Origin: Gammaproteobacteria bacterium
GTDB taxonomy: Bacteria > Pseudomonadota > Gammaproteobacteria > SZUA-229
Direction: 5' to 3'
Length of the DNA stretch: 15,749 nucleotides
NCBI GenBank assembly: GCA_024278435.1
Contig: JAJRTD010000180.1
Span: 1-15,749 of the forward strand
Below are positions 1-7,495 of this stretch, in pieces (the first letter of the stretch is position 1; the number at the start of each line of letters is the position of its first letter). A model generated the notes under the pieces. That model searched no databases and was not told the origin of the DNA. It worked only from the letters and a program-made list of their open reading frames with translations. Both the position numbers and the translations under genes were made by a program.

Positions 1-830
1 AACAGATCTTCTTCCTCGGTTAAACCGGCCATGCCCAGTACCGAGTGTTCGGCTTCATCACGAATCACGTCGACAACGTCATCAATGGTGATACGTCCCA
101 GCAGCTTCATGTTTTCATCGACCACGGGGGCTGAAATCAAGTCGTGGGTTTCAAATATCTTGGCAACTTCGTCATCTTCCATGCTGGCCTTGATGACTTC
201 AATGTCACGGTTCATGACCTCGGCAACGGTCTGCTCGGGATCATTGGTTAATATGCTTGACAGTGGCAGGGTGCCGACGAAAACATTATCGCGTGAGGTA
301 ACAAACAGACTGTCGGTGTTTTCCGGTAACTGGTCCATCATTCTTAAATAGCGTAATACCACGTCCAGTGTAACTTCGCTGCGCACCGTTACGGTGTCGG
401 TGTTCATCAAACCACCGGCACTGTCCTCCGGATAGGACAGAACGGCTTCCAGGCGCTCGCGATGCTGGGTGTCCAGCGAGGTTAATACCTGGGTAGTAAC
501 GTGGCCGGGTAATGCCTGTATATAGTCCGCCAGATCATCCACGTCCATGCCTTCGGTAGCACTGACCATGTCCTGCAGTGACATGTCCTTTATCAGGGTG
601 GAGCGCAGTTCATCACCAAGCTGGATAAGGACCTCACCTTCTTTTTCAGAGTCAACCAGTTCCCAGATGATATTGCGTTCAGTGTGGGGAAGGGATTCAA
701 GCAGGTGGGCGATTTCAGCCGGGCTAAGCTCGTTCAGCATGGCGCGCGCATGCTGCATGGTGCCGCTTTCCAGCGCATCGGATAAGGCCAGAATCTGGTC
801 TTCTGTTTTTTGAGAGCGGTCTTGATCCAT
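1..830 (-). CDS. mgtE: MgtE-family Mg2+ transporter, N-terminal part (cut by window edge)
   Basis: MgtE proteins are dimeric inner-membrane Mg2+ channels gated by cytoplasmic Mg2+-sensing domains. The frame read leftward from the ATG at 828-830 gives 276 residues without a stop. Residues about 25-130 fit the MgtE N-domain: helical, with a leucine-rich repeat-like region around ELSPAEIAHLLESLP. The linker YPEDSAGGLMNTD (residues 133-145) is the family hallmark that opens the CBS pair. The second CBS motif holds APVVDENMKLLGRITIDD, followed by DVVDVIRDEAEHSVLGMAGL, the usual approach to the connecting helix. The membrane domain lies beyond position 1, so completeness cannot be judged. I chose this start because it gives the usual N-terminal length, but no strong Shine-Dalgarno precedes it. 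The gene is divergent from the clsC-like gene across 238 bp. No Mg2+ riboswitch was recognised upstream. Confidence 0.95.
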   Translation of the reverse strand, partial: MDQDRSQKTEDQILALSDALESGTMQHARAMLNELSPAEIAHLLESLPHTERNIIWELVDSEKEGEVLIQLGDELRSTLIKDMSLQDMVSATEGMDVDDLADYIQALPGHVTTQVLTSLDTQHRERLEAVLSYPEDSAGGLMNTDTVTVRSEVTLDVVLRYLRMMDQLPENTDSLFVTSRDNVFVGTLPLSSILTNDPEQTVAEVMNRDIEVIKASMEDDEVAKIFETHDLISAPVVDENMKLLGRITIDDVVDVIRDEAEHSVLGMAGLTEEEDL

Positions 831-998
831 GTCGGCGATTTTTATTTTTGTTGCGGGTGTTAAACAGGTGAAAGTCTACCATGAGTATAGGTGACAGGGG
901 GGTGTCTGTAACCTGCAAGGTGTTTTAAATACAGCAGATAGGCGATCTGTGTCATAAATACGGGCAGTGTGTACGCGATAGTCACTGATCTGCCGGTT

Positions 999-1050
999 TT
1001 TTCAGTTATGCGCGAATGGTGTAATATGTCAACGAGAATGTAATTATAAT
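999..1050 (+). promoter_or_regulatory. Possible promoter elements before the clsC-like gene
   Basis: The 238-bp divergent gap (831-1068) holds two sigma-70-like -10 candidates for the rightward gene. One is TAATAT at 1022-1027, with TTTTCA at 999-1004 exactly 17 bp upstream (4 of 6 matches to each consensus). The other is a perfect TATAAT at 1045-1050, with no good -35 at 16-18 bp. If the second is used, transcription would start near 1057, which excludes the TTG at 1051 as a start and favours the ATG at 1069. The rest of the gap holds only short weak dyads (for example 889-897 with 906-914). Weak evidence. Confidence 0.25.
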
Positions 1051-1068
1051 TTGACCGGTTGCCACGTC

Positions 1069-2619
1069 ATGATTCGATATCACGCTGTTATTTTTGTCCT
1101 GCTGTTCGTGATAACGGCCTGTGCCTCACTGCCTGAAAATATTGACCGCATTGAATCCCATGCTTATACAGATACGCAGAACACGGCACTGGGAAAAGAG
1201 TTTCAGCAATACCGTGCGCAACATGCCGGACAGGATGGTTTTATTCTGCTGGATAGCGGCCTTGATGCTTTTGTTGCCCGTGCTGCGCTTGCCGCTGCCG
1301 CCGAACGCAGCCTGGATGTGCAGTACTACCTGTATCACGATGACATGATTGGCCGGCTTTTTACCGGTATTCTGTTGCAGGCGGCAGAGCGTGGTGTGCG
1401 TATCCGTCTGCTGCTGGATGATATGGATCTGGAGGGACGTGACCGTGGTGTCATGGCGTTAAATACTCACCCTGATATCCAGGTTCGTATTTTTAATCCT
1501 TTTGACCGCAAGCAGTCCAGAGGTACGCAGTTTGTTACCGGCCTGGGATCAATAACCCGGCGCATGCATAACAAGTCTTTTACCGTTGATAATGTTGCGA
1601 CTATTCTTGGTGGTCGCAATATCGGTGATGAATATTATGAAGCCGACCCCACGGTTGAATTTGCCGATCTTGATGTAATGGCGACAGGAGAGGTAGTAAA
1701 GGATGTATCAAAAGCTTTTGATCTGTACTGGAACAGTTCGCTGTCCTATCCGGCGGAATCCATTATTGACGTGACGCCCAGTGATGAAGAACTGCAGGCT
1801 CTGAAAAAGGCAATGTATGAGTTTATGCAGGCGCAGCAAAGTTCTGTCTATATGACTGCGCTGAAAAACTCCGAACTGATGCAAAAGATAAAAGCCGGCA
1901 CCGTTGATTATTACTGGGGCGATGCCGTTGTTGTGGTGGATGACCCGGAGAAAATCACGCATTCACGTGATGCCAATGATCTGCACCTGGTGGCACAGCT
2001 GGCACCGTATTTTGAGCATCTGGAAAAAGAGCTGATTATTGTCTCGCCTTATTTTGTACCGGGTGATGAAGGCGTTGAATTTTTCAGGCAGCTTATCGCT
2101 AAAGGCGTGCATGTTGTTATTCTGACCAACTCGCTGGCATCCAATGATGTTGGTGTGGTGCATGCCGGTTATGCAAACTATCGTGATGACCTGCTGCGCA
2201 TTGGCGTGGAGTTATACGAGATGAACAAGAATCTGACCCGTGCTCAGCGCAAGGAAAAAAAGGGCATGAGCGGATCGTCTAAAGCCAGCCTGCACGCCAA
2301 AACCTTTATACTGGATCGCCGGCAGGTGTTTATCGGCTCGTTGAACCTGGACCCGCGGTCGTTTTATGAAAATACAGAAATCGGGCTGATATTAAACTCG
2401 CAACAGCTTGCCGAATACATGGCCGAAGGTATTATTAACGGCCTGGACAGGAATGCCTTTCGCCTTGAGTTAATCAGTGGTGAGGATGTTGACCAGATTC
2501 TCTGGCACGGTTATGAAAAAGGAAAACCGGTGGTCTTTGATGTCGAGCCGTATGCCGGTTTCTGGCGTCGTCTTGGCATCGGCCTGTTAAGTATTCTGCC
2601 GATGGAGTCACAATTGTGA
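1069..2619 (+). CDS. clsC: ClsC-like phospholipase D family protein / cardiolipin synthase, predicted lipoprotein
   Basis: This is a 516-residue two-domain HKD phospholipase D enzyme. The two catalytic motifs are intact: HNKSFTVD at 167-174, followed by GGRNIGDEYY, and HAKTFILD at 409-416, followed by FIGSLNLDPRSF. Other stretches resemble E. coli ClsC (YmdC): LDVQYYLYHDDMIGRL near the N-terminus, VVILTNSLASNDVGVVHAGY between the motifs, and a C-terminus ending FWRRLGIGLLSILP. ClsC makes cardiolipin from phosphatidylglycerol and phosphatidylethanolamine. That activity is inferred here, since other PLD-family reactions share these motifs. The ATG at 1069 gives a short hydrophobic signal ending in lipobox ITAC (Cys18), so the product is probably a lipid-anchored envelope protein. 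An in-frame TTG at 1051 would add six residues but only weakens the signal peptide. No ymdB-type partner gene is adjacent. A small lipoprotein gene follows 44 bp downstream. Confidence 0.9.
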   Translation: MIRYHAVIFVLLFVITACASLPENIDRIESHAYTDTQNTALGKEFQQYRAQHAGQDGFILLDSGLDAFVARAALAAAAERSLDVQYYLYHDDMIGRLFTGILLQAAERGVRIRLLLDDMDLEGRDRGVMALNTHPDIQVRIFNPFDRKQSRGTQFVTGLGSITRRMHNKSFTVDNVATILGGRNIGDEYYEADPTVEFADLDVMATGEVVKDVSKAFDLYWNSSLSYPAESIIDVTPSDEELQALKKAMYEFMQAQQSSVYMTALKNSELMQKIKAGTVDYYWGDAVVVVDDPEKITHSRDANDLHLVAQLAPYFEHLEKELIIVSPYFVPGDEGVEFFRQLIAKGVHVVILTNSLASNDVGVVHAGYANYRDDLLRIGVELYEMNKNLTRAQRKEKKGMSGSSKASLHAKTFILDRRQVFIGSLNLDPRSFYENTEIGLILNSQQLAEYMAEGIINGLDRNAFRLELISGEDVDQILWHGYEKGKPVVFDVEPYAGFWRRLGIGLLSILPMESQL

Positions 2620-2663
2620 TTGCCGTGAGAAAGTTGCTTTTAATGTCTGGCAGGTTTTGACTA

Positions 2664-3023
2664 ATGATGTTGCTTAAAAAAATATTGCTGCTGCTGTTTC
2701 TGCTGCCTGTTGTTTCATGTACGGTTATCCAGCCATACCCGGACAACAAACCGGTACGGCTGATTTATTATAATGAATTAAATGTAGTGAAGGCCAATGC
2801 AGGCAGCTGCAAGTATCTTGGGCCGCTTGTCAGTTCGGAGGGCCACTGGTACAGCTATTTGTTCATCAGCAACGAAGATCTCACTTACGGCGCAATAAAT
2901 GACATGATCAACAAGGCCAACCGGGCAGGCGCCAATGTGGTCTATATAAACAATAATATTGATTTTTCCACTTCGGTTACTTTACTGGGGCAGGCATATA
3001 ACTGCCCTGTTGAACTGCATTAA
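2664..3023 (+). CDS. Small DUF4156-like lipoprotein
   Basis: This frame encodes 119 residues. The N-terminus is a textbook lipoprotein signal: two lysines, a leucine-rich core and the lipobox VVSC with Cys19. The mature part is about 100 residues with two further cysteines (in GSCKYLG and YNCPVE), which could form a disulfide. The pattern of an early beta strand, the GSCKYLG motif, a helix around NDMINKANRAGANVVYI and a final short strand ending near a cysteine fits the DUF4156 family (E. coli YjeI type). The function of that family is not known to me. The ATG at 2664 is directly followed by a second ATG, and CAGG lies about 10 bases upstream. The gene follows the clsC-like gene by 44 bp in the same direction and is probably co-transcribed. 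It converges on ptsI, with stop codons 12 bp apart and no visible terminator hairpin between them. Confidence 0.75.
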   Translation: MMLLKKILLLLFLLPVVSCTVIQPYPDNKPVRLIYYNELNVVKANAGSCKYLGPLVSSEGHWYSYLFISNEDLTYGAINDMINKANRAGANVVYINNNIDFSTSVTLLGQAYNCPVELH

Positions 3024-3035
3024 GGCATATTGGGG

Positions 3036-4772
3036 TTATAGCAGGTTAACCAGCTGCTGAACCCGTGATTTGATTTCGCTGTTGTCATAAACCTGCAAAA
3101 TTGACTGTACTTCAGACTGCAGGTTTTTATAGGTGCTATTGACAATAATGTGCTTGATCTCAAGCAGGGCGTTGGCCTGCACGCTGAAATACTCCAGTCC
3201 CATGCCCAGCAGTAACCGGGTGTACTGTGTATCACTGGCCATTTCACCGCACATGGAAACCGGGATACCGGCTTTTTTACCGGCCTCGATGGTCATGTGA
3301 ATAAGTTTCAGCACCGCCGGGTGCAGCGGGTTGAACAGGTAGTTGACCTCGTCATCAATACGGTCGATGGCCAGGGTGTACTGGATCAGGTCGTTGGTGC
3401 CGATAGAGAGAAAATCGAGTTTTTTTGCAAAGGCATCAGCAGCCAGTGCCGCGGCCGGTACTTCAATCATGGCGCCTACCGGTACTTTTTCATCAAAGGC
3501 CACTTTCTTGTCACGTAGTATCTGTTTGGCTTCCTCGACCAGGGCCAGTACCTGGTCGACTTCTTCGATGTTGGTCAGCATCGGAATCATGATGCGTACC
3601 GGTCCCAGCGCCGAAGCACGCAGGATGGCCAGCAGTTGCGGCATAAAATCCTGTGGTTCTTTCAGGCAGCGGCGGATGGCACGCAGTCCCATGGCCGGGT
3701 TATGGGCCATCGGGCCGTGGGCAATGGTGTCCTGGATTTCCTTGTCGGCGCCCAGGTCCATGGTACGGATGGTGAGCGGCTTGCCTTTAAGTGCTTTTAT
3801 TATCCGCTTATAGGTTTTGAAGTGCGTTTTCTGATCCGGCCATTGATTGAGTTCGATAAACAGCATTTCGGTGCGGTACAGACCGATGCCGGTATTGTCG
3901 TATTTTTTGATTAAACGTATATCTTCCGGACGGTCGATATTGCCGTGCAGGGTAATCTGCCGGTTATCGAGGGTAACCGCCGGCTTGCCGCTCAGATCAT
4001 TGAGCAGATTGCGTTTGCTGATGTCGTCGCGTCTGACTGCGCGGTAGTATCTCAGGGATTTTTTATCTGGTGAGTTGATAACGACCCCGGTAAAGCCATC
4101 GATAACCAGGGTTTCATTGCGCCGGATCAGCTGGCGGGCATGATGCAGGCCGACAATCGCCGGGATACCGAGGTTTTTCGCGAGAATAGCGGTGTGCGAT
4201 AGCGGGCCGCCAAACTCGGTAATAAAGCCGGCAACTTTCTGGTGCTGCATCATGATGGTGTCGGCCGGTGTCAGATCATCGGCTACAACAATTTTTCCGC
4301 GATAGATATCATCGCCAGTGCTGATTTGCTCCTGGCCGGTAAGACAGCTCTGTATGCGCTTGACAACGTGCAGTACATCGTCCTTGCGGGTGCGTAAATA
4401 GGGGTCTTCCATTTCGTTGAACACCTGCACCAGGCGCTCGCCCTGCATCTGTAAGGCCCATTCCGCATTGCAGGAGTGTTCTTTTATATTACTGATGGTG
4501 CCTTCGTTAAATGCCGGATCCTCCAGCATTAATAAATGGGTATCAATAAATACGATGATGTCATCAGCCGTATTTTTTGCGATCTTGTTTTTTATATCGT
4601 GCAGCTGCTGGTTGGCCTGGGCCAGAGCCTTTTTAAAACGTTTGATTTCAGCATTGATTTCACCGGCAGGCAGGGTGAGCTGTGTGGCATCGGGTTGTTC
4701 GCGCGCCAGCACGAAGGCTTCGCCGATAGCGATGCCTTTGGAAACGCCGATACCACTGATATAAATGCTCAT
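3036..4772 (-). CDS. ptsI: PTS enzyme I (phosphoenolpyruvate-protein phosphotransferase), no GAF domain
   Basis: Enzyme I takes phosphate from phosphoenolpyruvate and passes it to the active histidine of HPr. The 578 residues match the usual length of sugar-type EI (about 570-580). The N-terminal HPr-binding/phosphohistidine part carries the active site GGPLSHTAILA with His193. The C-terminal PEP-binding barrel carries GIGLYRTEMLF, GAMIEVPAAA, FLSIGTNDLIQYTLA and the catalytic Cys508 in VSMCGEMASD. There is no N-terminal GAF domain, so this is not the PtsP (EI-Ntr) architecture, although the gene sits with ptsN, hprK and rapZ. It is the last gene of the minus-strand cluster, 227 bp after ptsH, a larger gap than between its neighbours. 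No Shine-Dalgarno is visible directly upstream of the ATG, so translation may depend on coupling to an upstream frame. Family assignment is very secure. Sugar versus nitrogen role is inferred from context. Confidence 0.97.
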   Translation of the reverse strand: MSIYISGIGVSKGIAIGEAFVLAREQPDATQLTLPAGEINAEIKRFKKALAQANQQLHDIKNKIAKNTADDIIVFIDTHLLMLEDPAFNEGTISNIKEHSCNAEWALQMQGERLVQVFNEMEDPYLRTRKDDVLHVVKRIQSCLTGQEQISTGDDIYRGKIVVADDLTPADTIMMQHQKVAGFITEFGGPLSHTAILAKNLGIPAIVGLHHARQLIRRNETLVIDGFTGVVINSPDKKSLRYYRAVRRDDISKRNLLNDLSGKPAVTLDNRQITLHGNIDRPEDIRLIKKYDNTGIGLYRTEMLFIELNQWPDQKTHFKTYKRIIKALKGKPLTIRTMDLGADKEIQDTIAHGPMAHNPAMGLRAIRRCLKEPQDFMPQLLAILRASALGPVRIMIPMLTNIEEVDQVLALVEEAKQILRDKKVAFDEKVPVGAMIEVPAAALAADAFAKKLDFLSIGTNDLIQYTLAIDRIDDEVNYLFNPLHPAVLKLIHMTIEAGKKAGIPVSMCGEMASDTQYTRLLLGMGLEYFSVQANALLEIKHIIVNSTYKNLQSEVQSILQVYDNSEIKSRVQQLVNLL

Positions 4773-4996
4773 GGGGAAACAGTGAATAATGCCATCTGTC
4801 GCGAATTACAGCTTCGCGTACAAGATTGTTTTTTTGTGTTTTTATAATTCATTTTTATTGTCTTTTCTAGCTGCTGTTTCAGTGAATGCCTGTCTGTAAA
4901 ATAAAAGTAATGTCTTGAACGTGCAATAAACGAAGGTAACAATAATGTGCTTTGTGTAAAATTATTCATTACCCATTGTTTATTACCAGCGGTCAC
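4769..4996 (-). CDS. Uncertain 75-codon open frame bridging the ptsH-ptsI gap
   Basis: A GTG at 4994-4996, five bases after the ptsH stop, opens a frame that runs uninterrupted to a TGA at 4769-4771. That TGA overlaps the ptsI ATG as ATGA. AGGA lies just upstream of the GTG but with a spacing of only about three bases. The product would be basic, asparagine-, threonine- and lysine-rich, with no recognisable domain, signal or membrane segment. The DNA is clearly richer in A and T than the neighbouring genes. It could be a leader frame that couples ptsI translation to ptsH, a decayed remnant, or chance. I do not recognise it. Confidence 0.2.
   Translation of the reverse strand: MTAGNKQWVMNNFTQSTLLLPSFIARSRHYFYFTDRHSLKQQLEKTIKMNYKNTKKQSCTRSCNSRQMALFTVSP
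4800..4818 (-). other. Short perfect hairpin upstream of ptsI
   Basis: CGCGAA at 4800-4805 pairs with TTCGCG at 4813-4818 around a 7-base loop, ending 27 bases before the ptsI start codon. In the ptsI transcript this would be a 6-bp GC-rich stem in an otherwise AT-rich leader. No U-run follows on the minus strand, so it is not a terminator for the operon. On the plus strand a T-run appears only about 10 bases later. A role in ptsI leader structure is inference. Confidence 0.35.
4935..4973 (-). repeat. Imperfect inverted repeat downstream of ptsH
   Basis: GGTAACAATAAT (4935-4946) and ATTATTCATTACC (4961-4973) are complementary except for a 1-by-2 internal mismatch, giving 11 base pairs around a 14-base loop. 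On the minus strand the GGTAATGAATAAT arm is preceded by a related GGTAATAAACAAT, so there is also a near-tandem 14-bp repeat. The following transcript bases are only moderately U-rich. It could be a weak terminator, an RNA stability element after ptsH or a protein site. No known regulator motif was recognised. Confidence 0.4.
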
Positions 4997-5001
4997 CAGT
5001 C

Positions 5002-5274
5002 CTATTCTTCTTCGTTAAAAAGGTTGTTAATCAGTTCTTCAAGTTTATCCAGGCTTTCCTCTTCATCTTCGCCTTCGGCGTATAAAGTGACTTCACTGCC
5101 TTTACCGGCAGCAAGCATCATGACACCCATAATGCTTTTGCCATTAACACGGCGCCCGTCTTTTTCAATTTCGATATGTGAATTGAAGCTGGAGGCCAGT
5201 TGTACAAACTGTGCCGCAGCCCTGGCGTGCATGCCCAGTTTGTTGATGATTTCTACTTTGCGACTGATGCTCAT
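5002..5274 (-). CDS. ptsH: Phosphocarrier protein HPr
   Basis: HPr relays phosphate from EI to EIIA domains. The 90 residues match the usual HPr length. The active site is intact at GMHARAAAQFV with His16. The regulatory serine is also present: VNGKSIMGVMML with Ser47, equivalent to the Ser46 site phosphorylated by HPr kinase, whose gene is in the same cluster. The C-terminus is very acidic (several Glu/Asp-rich stretches, ending NEEE). I chose the ATG at 5272-5274 because it begins the HPr fold directly; an upstream in-frame start at 5304 would overlap the preceding EIIA gene by 28 bases and add a non-conserved tail. Only two bases separate it from the EIIA-Man stop, so translational coupling is likely. 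A sugar-HPr/NPr distinction cannot be made reliably here. The intact serine and hprK suggest a dual-input regulatory HPr. Confidence 0.95.
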   Translation of the reverse strand: MSISRKVEIINKLGMHARAAAQFVQLASSFNSHIEIEKDGRRVNGKSIMGVMMLAAGKGSEVTLYAEGEDEEESLDKLEELINNLFNEEE

Positions 5275-5276
5275 AA

Positions 5277-5669
5277 CTAACTGAAAGTATCCTGTTGTAT
5301 ACACTGGCGTCCGCCATCCAGTGCTTTTTGTAACAGCGTTTCCTCGGAACTGTCACGGTAGTTTAACAGGCGTATCACCATCGGCAGGTTGACCCCGCTG
5401 ATTAAGTGCGCCTGGTATTTTTTCGCCAGCTGTTGTGCGATATTACTCGGTGTGCTGCCGTAGATATCGGTAATAAAGATGACCCCGTTTGCTGTGTCCA
5501 GCTGCTGCAGTTTATCTTCGGCGGCCTGCAGCATGGCGCTGACCGGTGCGTCCATCGGTACCTCAAGCCATGACAGGTTGCTGCTCTGTTTCTGGATAAT
5601 GGCCTCGCCAATGTTTAACAGGTTGCTGGCAATGCCTTCATGGCTTATAAAAAATAAAGCGACGCTCAT
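5277..5669 (-). CDS. Mannose-type PTS EIIA component (single domain)
   Basis: This 130-residue protein is a stand-alone EIIA of the mannose/fructose/sorbose superfamily. The phosphorylatable histidine is His10 in FFISHEGIASNLL. Other family motifs are VIFITDIYGSTPSNIAQQLA in the middle and HLISGVNLPMVIRLLNYR towards the end. No EIIB, EIIC or EIID gene is found in the window, so it probably acts as a phosphorylation-state signal or phosphate sink and not in sugar uptake. Such lone EIIA-Man genes (often named manX or ptsM) commonly sit beside hprK, rapZ and ptsH in proteobacteria that lack sugar permeases. It starts eight bases after the rapZ stop and ends two bases before ptsH, firmly within the operon. 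Confidence 0.92.
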   Translation of the reverse strand: MSVALFFISHEGIASNLLNIGEAIIQKQSSNLSWLEVPMDAPVSAMLQAAEDKLQQLDTANGVIFITDIYGSTPSNIAQQLAKKYQAHLISGVNLPMVIRLLNYRDSSEETLLQKALDGGRQCIQQDTFS

Positions 5670-5677
5670 GGCTTTGT

Positions 5678-6541
5678 TCAGTGTTCGCCCAGTTCACGGT
5701 GGCGGATAGATACATGTTTGTGCTGTTCCCTTAGTTCATCATGCAGGGCTTCGGCGATAAAAACCGAGCGATGCTGGCCGCCGGTGCAGCCGATCGATAC
5801 GGTCAAATAATAGCGGTTCTGCTGTTTGAATTTCGGGATAACAAAGTTCATGTAGTTTTTAATATGTTCCAGCATGTCCTGCACGTCTTCCTGTTCCTGC
5901 AGAAAGGCAATCACTTCCGGATCCTGCCCGGTGAGCGAGCGCAGGCTCGGTTCCCAGTGCGGGTTGGGCAGGCAGCGGACATCGAATACAAAATCAGAGT
6001 CGGCCGGTGCGCCGTTTTTAAAACCGAAGGACTGAAACAGCAGGGACAGGTTGGCCTGCTGCCGCTTGACCACGCGTTCCTTGATGTAACTGCGCAGTTC
6101 GTGAATATTGGTATAACTGGTATCAATGTACAGGTCGGCAGCAGTGGCAACTTCCTTCAGCAGGTTGCGTTCGATCTCGATGGCTTCGGAAAGGGGCAGG
6201 CCTTTTTTGGTTAACGGGTGCTTGCGCCGGGTATCGCTGAAACGTTTGATCAGGGTTTCCAGTTCCGCCTGCATGTAGATGATTTCAATTTCAATATCAC
6301 GCTGCTGGATCTCCCTGATCAGGGCATTGAACTCACGCAGGTCCTCGGCGTCACTGCGGGCATCAATGCCAACCGCGATGTTGCCGTACAGCTGCACCTG
6401 ACGGCTCAGAATACGGTCGATAAAATGCGGCAGCAGGCCGATGGGCAGGTTGTCAACGCAGTAGTAGTCCTCGTCCTCCAGTGTATGCAGGGCAACGGTT
6501 TTACCGGAGCCGGACAGTCCGCTGATAATAATGAGCTTCAT
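5678..6541 (-). CDS. rapZ: RNase adapter / nucleotide-binding protein RapZ (YvcJ family)
   Basis: RapZ-family proteins bind nucleotides and, in enterics, deliver the small RNA GlmZ to RNase E to control glucosamine-6-phosphate synthase. The 287-residue product has the P-loop GLSGSGKT at residues 8-15, then DYYCVDNLP, the family motif TRRKHPL, and the C-terminal domain with DVRCLPNPHW and SIGCTGGQHRSV, ending in HVSIRHRELGEH. Length matches the family (about 284). I chose the ATG at 6539-6541 because it begins MKLIIISG as in homologues. A TTG six bases upstream is possible, and AGGA at 6552-6555 could serve either. It lies 15 bp after hprK and 8 bp before the EIIA-Man gene. Whether a GlmZ-like RNA exists in this organism is unknown, and none is visible here. 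Confidence 0.95.
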   Translation of the reverse strand: MKLIIISGLSGSGKTVALHTLEDEDYYCVDNLPIGLLPHFIDRILSRQVQLYGNIAVGIDARSDAEDLREFNALIREIQQRDIEIEIIYMQAELETLIKRFSDTRRKHPLTKKGLPLSEAIEIERNLLKEVATAADLYIDTSYTNIHELRSYIKERVVKRQQANLSLLFQSFGFKNGAPADSDFVFDVRCLPNPHWEPSLRSLTGQDPEVIAFLQEQEDVQDMLEHIKNYMNFVIPKFKQQNRYYLTVSIGCTGGQHRSVFIAEALHDELREQHKHVSIRHRELGEH

Positions 6542-6556
6542 AAGCAAACAATCCTG

Positions 6557-7495
6557 TTATTGGTTTTCAAGAACCTTTTTTTGTAATTCAATGAGCTGTT
6601 CGCTGGCATCATGGCCGTTATGGCGCAGGATGTGGTTGCGTACAGCGGCTTCAACGATTACCGCGAGGTTGCGCCCGGGGGCTACCGGGATCAGTGTAAC
6701 CGGAATTTCCACGTCGAGGATTCTTCTCATCTTGGTATTTCCCCGGAGGCGGTTGAATTCACTGATATTATCGTCGTTCATGCGTTCCATGTGAATAATC
6801 AGGCGCAAATACTTGTTATTCTTGATGGCGTTGTCACCGTACATTTCACGGATATTAAGCACTCCCAGTCCACGTACTTCCATAAAACCGTGCAACAGAC
6901 TGGGGCTGCGGCCATCCAGTATTTCCGGGCCGATACGAGTGAATTCGGGAGCATCGTCGGCAACCAGGCGGTGGCCGCGGGTAATCAGTTCCAGCGCCAG
7001 CTCGCTTTTACCCACGCTGCTCTGACCGGTGATCAGTACTCCGGTGCCCAGTACTTCCATAAAAACGCCGTGGATAATCTCCTTATTGGAAAACAGTTTT
7101 TGCAGATAATAGCGCGCCGCGTCCACCACATCGTTGCTGTCTGCCTGGCAGCTTAATATCGGTACCTTGTATTTATTGGCATAGTCACACAGCAGGTCGG
7201 GTACCGGCAGGCCGTCAGATAAAATAACGGCAATGGTTTTGTTGCTGAACAGCTGGGTCAGGGTGCTTTTCTTGAAATTGTCATCAAGGCTGTTCAGGTA
7301 GTCACATTCTGTTTTGCCGATGACCTGGATAATATTATTGTGAATGAGGTTGAGATGGCCGATCAGTGTGGCATGTTCATTAACATTGACTTCGTGGATG
7401 GGGCGGTCAGGATCTTCCGTGCCGGCAACCCATTTTAATTCGATCTTACTGGCAAGGTTGACGATTATTGATTCAGCGGAAAGAATTTCGGTCAT
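6557..7495 (-). CDS. hprK: HPr kinase/phosphorylase
   Basis: HprK phosphorylates HPr on the regulatory serine using ATP or pyrophosphate and reverses it by phosphorolysis. The 312-residue product is full length. The N-terminal domain (1-130) is followed by the catalytic domain with IHGVFMEVLG (His142), Walker A GQSSVGKS at 157-164, HRLVADDAPEF with Asp180/181, and the HprK signature MEVRGLGVLNI at 205-215. The loop after DDA carries PEF where many homologues have VEI, a small substitution near the active site. The start overlaps the ptsN stop as ATGA, so the two are translationally coupled. The target serine is present in the HPr encoded downstream in the same cluster. In enteric bacteria this gene is absent from the rpoN locus. 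Confidence 0.96.
   Translation of the reverse strand: MTEILSAESIIVNLASKIELKWVAGTEDPDRPIHEVNVNEHATLIGHLNLIHNNIIQVIGKTECDYLNSLDDNFKKSTLTQLFSNKTIAVILSDGLPVPDLLCDYANKYKVPILSCQADSNDVVDAARYYLQKLFSNKEIIHGVFMEVLGTGVLITGQSSVGKSELALELITRGHRLVADDAPEFTRIGPEILDGRSPSLLHGFMEVRGLGVLNIREMYGDNAIKNNKYLRLIIHMERMNDDNISEFNRLRGNTKMRRILDVEIPVTLIPVAPGRNLAVIVEAAVRNHILRHNGHDASEQLIELQKKVLENQ

Noticed and set aside
1051..1068. TTG start for the clsC-like gene, adding six residues
   Set aside because: It directly follows a TATAAT that may itself be a -10 element, has no good ribosome site, and would lengthen the n-region of the lipoprotein signal needlessly.
831..1068. Mg2+-sensing riboswitch upstream of mgtE
   Set aside because: The gap holds only short weak dyads and no recognisable M-box or similar conserved core. 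I cannot support it by eye.
3024..3035. Bidirectional terminator between the convergent DUF4156-like and ptsI genes
   Set aside because: Only 12 bp separate the stops, and I see no inverted repeat with a T-run there or in the adjacent gene ends.
6611..7156. Plus-strand open frame of 181 codons opposite hprK
   Set aside because: Antisense shadow of hprK. No domain or upstream ribosome site supports it.
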